Shown here in pieces: positions 60,814 to 64,000 of a stretch of DNA of 64,000 bases. This stretch comes from Amorphochlora amoebiformis. Taxonomy: Eukaryota; Cercozoa; Chlorarachniophyceae. The translations under genes and the position numbers were made by a program. Every line of letters starts with the position of its first letter. Within the stretch, counting starts at the first letter, position 1. Below the pieces are notes generated by a model. It worked only from the letters and a program-made list of their open reading frames with translations. It was not told the origin of the DNA and searched no databases. The stretch covers positions 744,001-808,000 of the forward strand of contig BAAHQB010000006.1 of NCBI GenBank assembly GCA_054601695.1, read 5' to 3'.

Positions 60814-61261
60814 CTGGATACGAGTACAATAGAATTTATAAACATATATACATATACATACATACATTCATAATACATTTACACATACACTTACATACAT
60901 ACATACACACATACATAATATATTTATATACATATATATATATATATATGTGTGTGTATACATATATATTATATATTATGTAAGCCTCTTATACATATTA
61001 TCTATATATATACACATATATATACACATACATATATAAATACACACACATGTATATGTGTGTACATATTATATGTATATATGTAATATATATATGTGTA
61101 TATGCGCGTGTAGTATATAAATATATATAATGCGTATATGTATTTATATATATATATATACACACACATATATATATATATATGTTGTGTAAATATGTAT
61201 GTAATATATATAATATTTGTGTAAATATGTATGTAATATACACACTATTTTACACTCAAAG

Positions 61262-61316
<55 letters not shown>

Positions 61317-61384
61317 AGATATATATATATATATATTTATATGTAGAAATATATAAAATGTACGTACCATATATAAATGCACAG

Positions 61385-61727
61385 AACGCTTCTGCCGTGA
61401 TTTCTGGAGCTACTCCATATCCCAGCCTGTAAGACACCATGATCAGGTTCAACCTCCATCGAACCCTAACAAAACTTCCAAAATCTAACCCTAATTCCAT
61501 CCCTACGCTAATGATACATCTAAATCCAGGCCGCCGAGGACCGTGTCAACACGAGGTAAATATTCTCAATACTAACTGCATACTCTTCACAACAACCCAA
61601 AATTGAGCCTAATCCTAGCTATATGCCTATCCCCAATTTCTGCGTCGATTTCTGCCTGATTCTAGTTATCCTAGGGGTCGAATAAAGATTTCAAAGGCCC
61701 TATTTCGAGGGTACTTTTGAATGAATA

Positions 61728-61808
<81 letters not shown>

Positions 61809-61929
61809 TATATATATAATATATATATATATAATATATTTATACATATATATATATATATATATGCATATATACATATATATAGATATATTTATATATT
61901 TATACATATAGATATATGGGAGTAATGTA

Positions 61930-61971
<42 letters not shown>

Positions 61972-62417
61972 AATATATATATATACATTTTAATATATAG
62001 ATATATATTTGTATATATATATTATATTGTATGCCCGGGCTACAACGAAAAAACGTAATCGTTCACAACCCTAACGCCCACCCCTCACCAGACTGGTTCA
62101 CTTAGCAAGGGAAGGGGGCCTCGCTCCTGTCAAAAAGAAGTAAAGAGAGATAAGAACAGTCCCGAACCTGATCCCACGACCCACCCTGTGTGCCCTGCCG
62201 CTAACCAAAGCCCTAACTCCCGCTCGCTCTAACGACTCAATCCTAGCCTAAATATTCAACCTTCTCTGTTTCAGATATGTCTTTGACCTCATCAATTACA
62301 ACTCCCCAGGTATCAGTCTAGGTAGCTAAATTAAATCAGATATACTAAGCGCCAAGGGATATGAGATATATACCTACATTAATATATACAAATATATATA
62401 TATATACATATATATAT

Positions 62418-62480
<63 letters not shown>

Positions 62481-62690
62481 TATATATATTATATATATAT
62501 ATATATGTATATATATATACATATTAATACATATATATATATATATGTTTGTATTATATATATATATATATGAAAATGTGGATGTATATATATATATATA
62601 CTATGTGTGTATGTCGGTCATGTTATACATGCATGCATATGTGTGTGTTGATATGTGGGAGTATGTGTGTAGCATATACACATATACAAG

Positions 62691-62730
<40 letters not shown>

Positions 62731-63392
62731 ATATTGATGTCTATATATGTAAATAAATTGGATATTACCATATATATTCATGTACATATATATTATATAT
62801 ATATATATATATAATATATATATATATAAAAAATCTATATATATTATATATATATATAGATATGTGTATCTTGATGTATATTTGTCGTATATCTGAAATG
62901 TATATGTCTATTATAACATGTTAAACCTCGGATCGGCGTTGACACCCAAACCGCATATCGCTAGCTCTATCACTAACAATAACCCAAACGCGCAGCTCGG
63001 TCAATCGCTCAGTCGATCGCTCAGTCGGCAAAGGTCACCCGCGAGTACGACGGAGTTTACATGGTCGCCGTTGGAGGTAGAGAGGAGTCTTAACCTTGGA
63101 GGAATATATAAATATTGAACAACTGGGCCGATTAGTCTCAAATTCCAAAAAGAAAGCTAGGAAAGAAATATTCTTGGAGATACCAATGGTAAGCCTATTA
63201 ACCCTTCCCTCAGGCTGCCCGATGGGGTTGATTAGAGTGAAAGACGGTAATTCTTATTTTCGATTCTTATTTAACATTAAGAAACATACAAAAGCAACTT
63301 ACCCTAATTCTGACTCTTTCAGGGGCCTTTACTTTTGCGGATTCTCCTTGGACGGTATGGATAGATACTCTTGCTGCGTACCTATGTATATG

Positions 63393-63452
<60 letters not shown>

Positions 63453-63533
63453 AATATGTATATATATATATATATATGTATATATATTATATAATTATAT
63501 TTACTTATATGTATATATATATAAAGCGTGTAC

Positions 63534-63571
<38 letters not shown>

Positions 63572-63632
63572 AATATATATGTATATATATTATATAATTA
63601 TATTTACTTTATATATATATAACGTGTACATA

Positions 63633-63664
<32 letters not shown>

Positions 63665-64000
63665 CATTTGCATATATATTTATATATATATATATATATA
63701 TATATGTATTATATATTTATATATTGTATTCTTTAAAATATAAAATTTAGGTGAAGTCGTACCATGATGAGCGCATACACATCTACTGCGATGGCCTAAA
63801 GGTATATATGTTTAAATAATACATAATATATAATATATAGATTATATTATATATATATATATATATATAATATATATATTATATTTTACATATTAATATA
63901 TACATATATAACATATATATATATATGTATATTTATGTATCTGGATATACATGTACATATCTGGATATACACATATATATACAAATCTATATATATATAT
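61385..64000 (+). CDS. Gene F: 5' or middle part, runs off the edge
   Basis: Exons proposed: 61385-61428 ([11 protein letters not shown]), 61530-61555 (AAEDRVNT), 62275-62309 ([11 protein letters not shown]), 63034-63076 ([14 protein letters not shown]), 63161-63188 (ERNILGDTN), 63214-63246 ([10 protein letters not shown]), 63323-63354 ([10 protein letters not shown]) and 63751-63801 ([17 protein letters not shown]), which continues past the window. Phases agree from 61385 to 62309 and from 63161 to 63801. The middle junctions (62309 to 63034 to 63161) do not close, so an exon is missing or a border is wrong. [17 protein letters not shown] faintly recalls the jelly-roll strands of lectin or laminin-G folds, which is not enough to assign a family. 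The start codon was not found. Confidence 0.48.

Overview
The window is nuclear DNA from an intron-rich eukaryote. Protein genes are cut into many small exons with GT-AG introns, and most introns are filled with (TA)n and related AT/GT/AC microsatellites. About three quarters of the bases are such simple repeat, so almost every long open frame (runs of Tyr-Ile or Val-Cys) is an artefact. Short degenerate blocks of TTAGGG/TTTGGG telomere-like sequence also sit inside introns. The exon size, the splice sites and the PRP4 kinase sequence fit a unicellular eukaryote, perhaps an alveolate. The species cannot be named from the sequence.

I rebuilt the genes by finding islands between TA tracts that carry an acceptor, an open frame and a donor, then requiring the splice phase to match from one exon to the next. 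From left to right: (A) a minus-strand gene, about 22.2 kb down to 1.8 kb, with a multi-pass membrane N-terminal part and a class 3 lipase part resembling diacylglycerol lipases; (B) a divergent plus-strand gene, 22.5-31.8 kb, for a four-helix membrane protein; (C) a small plus-strand fragment, 33.8-34.6 kb; (P) the pre-mRNA splicing kinase PRP4/PRPF4B on the minus strand, 36.1-39.2 kb, the clearest gene here, with only four exons; (D) a 29-exon minus-strand gene, 54.7-40.7 kb, whose 598-residue product joins a rhodanese domain, a dual-specificity-phosphatase-like domain and an FHA domain; (E) a divergent plus-strand gene, 55.7-60.2 kb, for a small protein I do not recognise; (F) the 5' part of another plus-strand gene running off the right edge.

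The most unusual feature is a repeated pattern in genes A and B. The last 25-50 bases of an exon, together with its 5' splice site, have been copied one to three or more times into the following intron, always downstream in the direction of transcription and separated by TA tracts. It is seen at seven or eight junctions on both strands. I do not know of a described counterpart. A second point of interest is that the lipase serine motif (GHSLG) is missing from the expected place on the minus strand but is readable on the opposite strand inside the very intron where it should lie, as if a TA-flanked exon had been inverted.

Functionally, P is a nuclear splicing kinase, D has the layout of a phosphatase-family scaffold that binds phosphothreonine through its FHA domain, and A and B are membrane proteins. 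Apart from the two head-to-head pairs (A/B and D/E), nothing suggests joint regulation. All exon models are hand-made and need transcript support.
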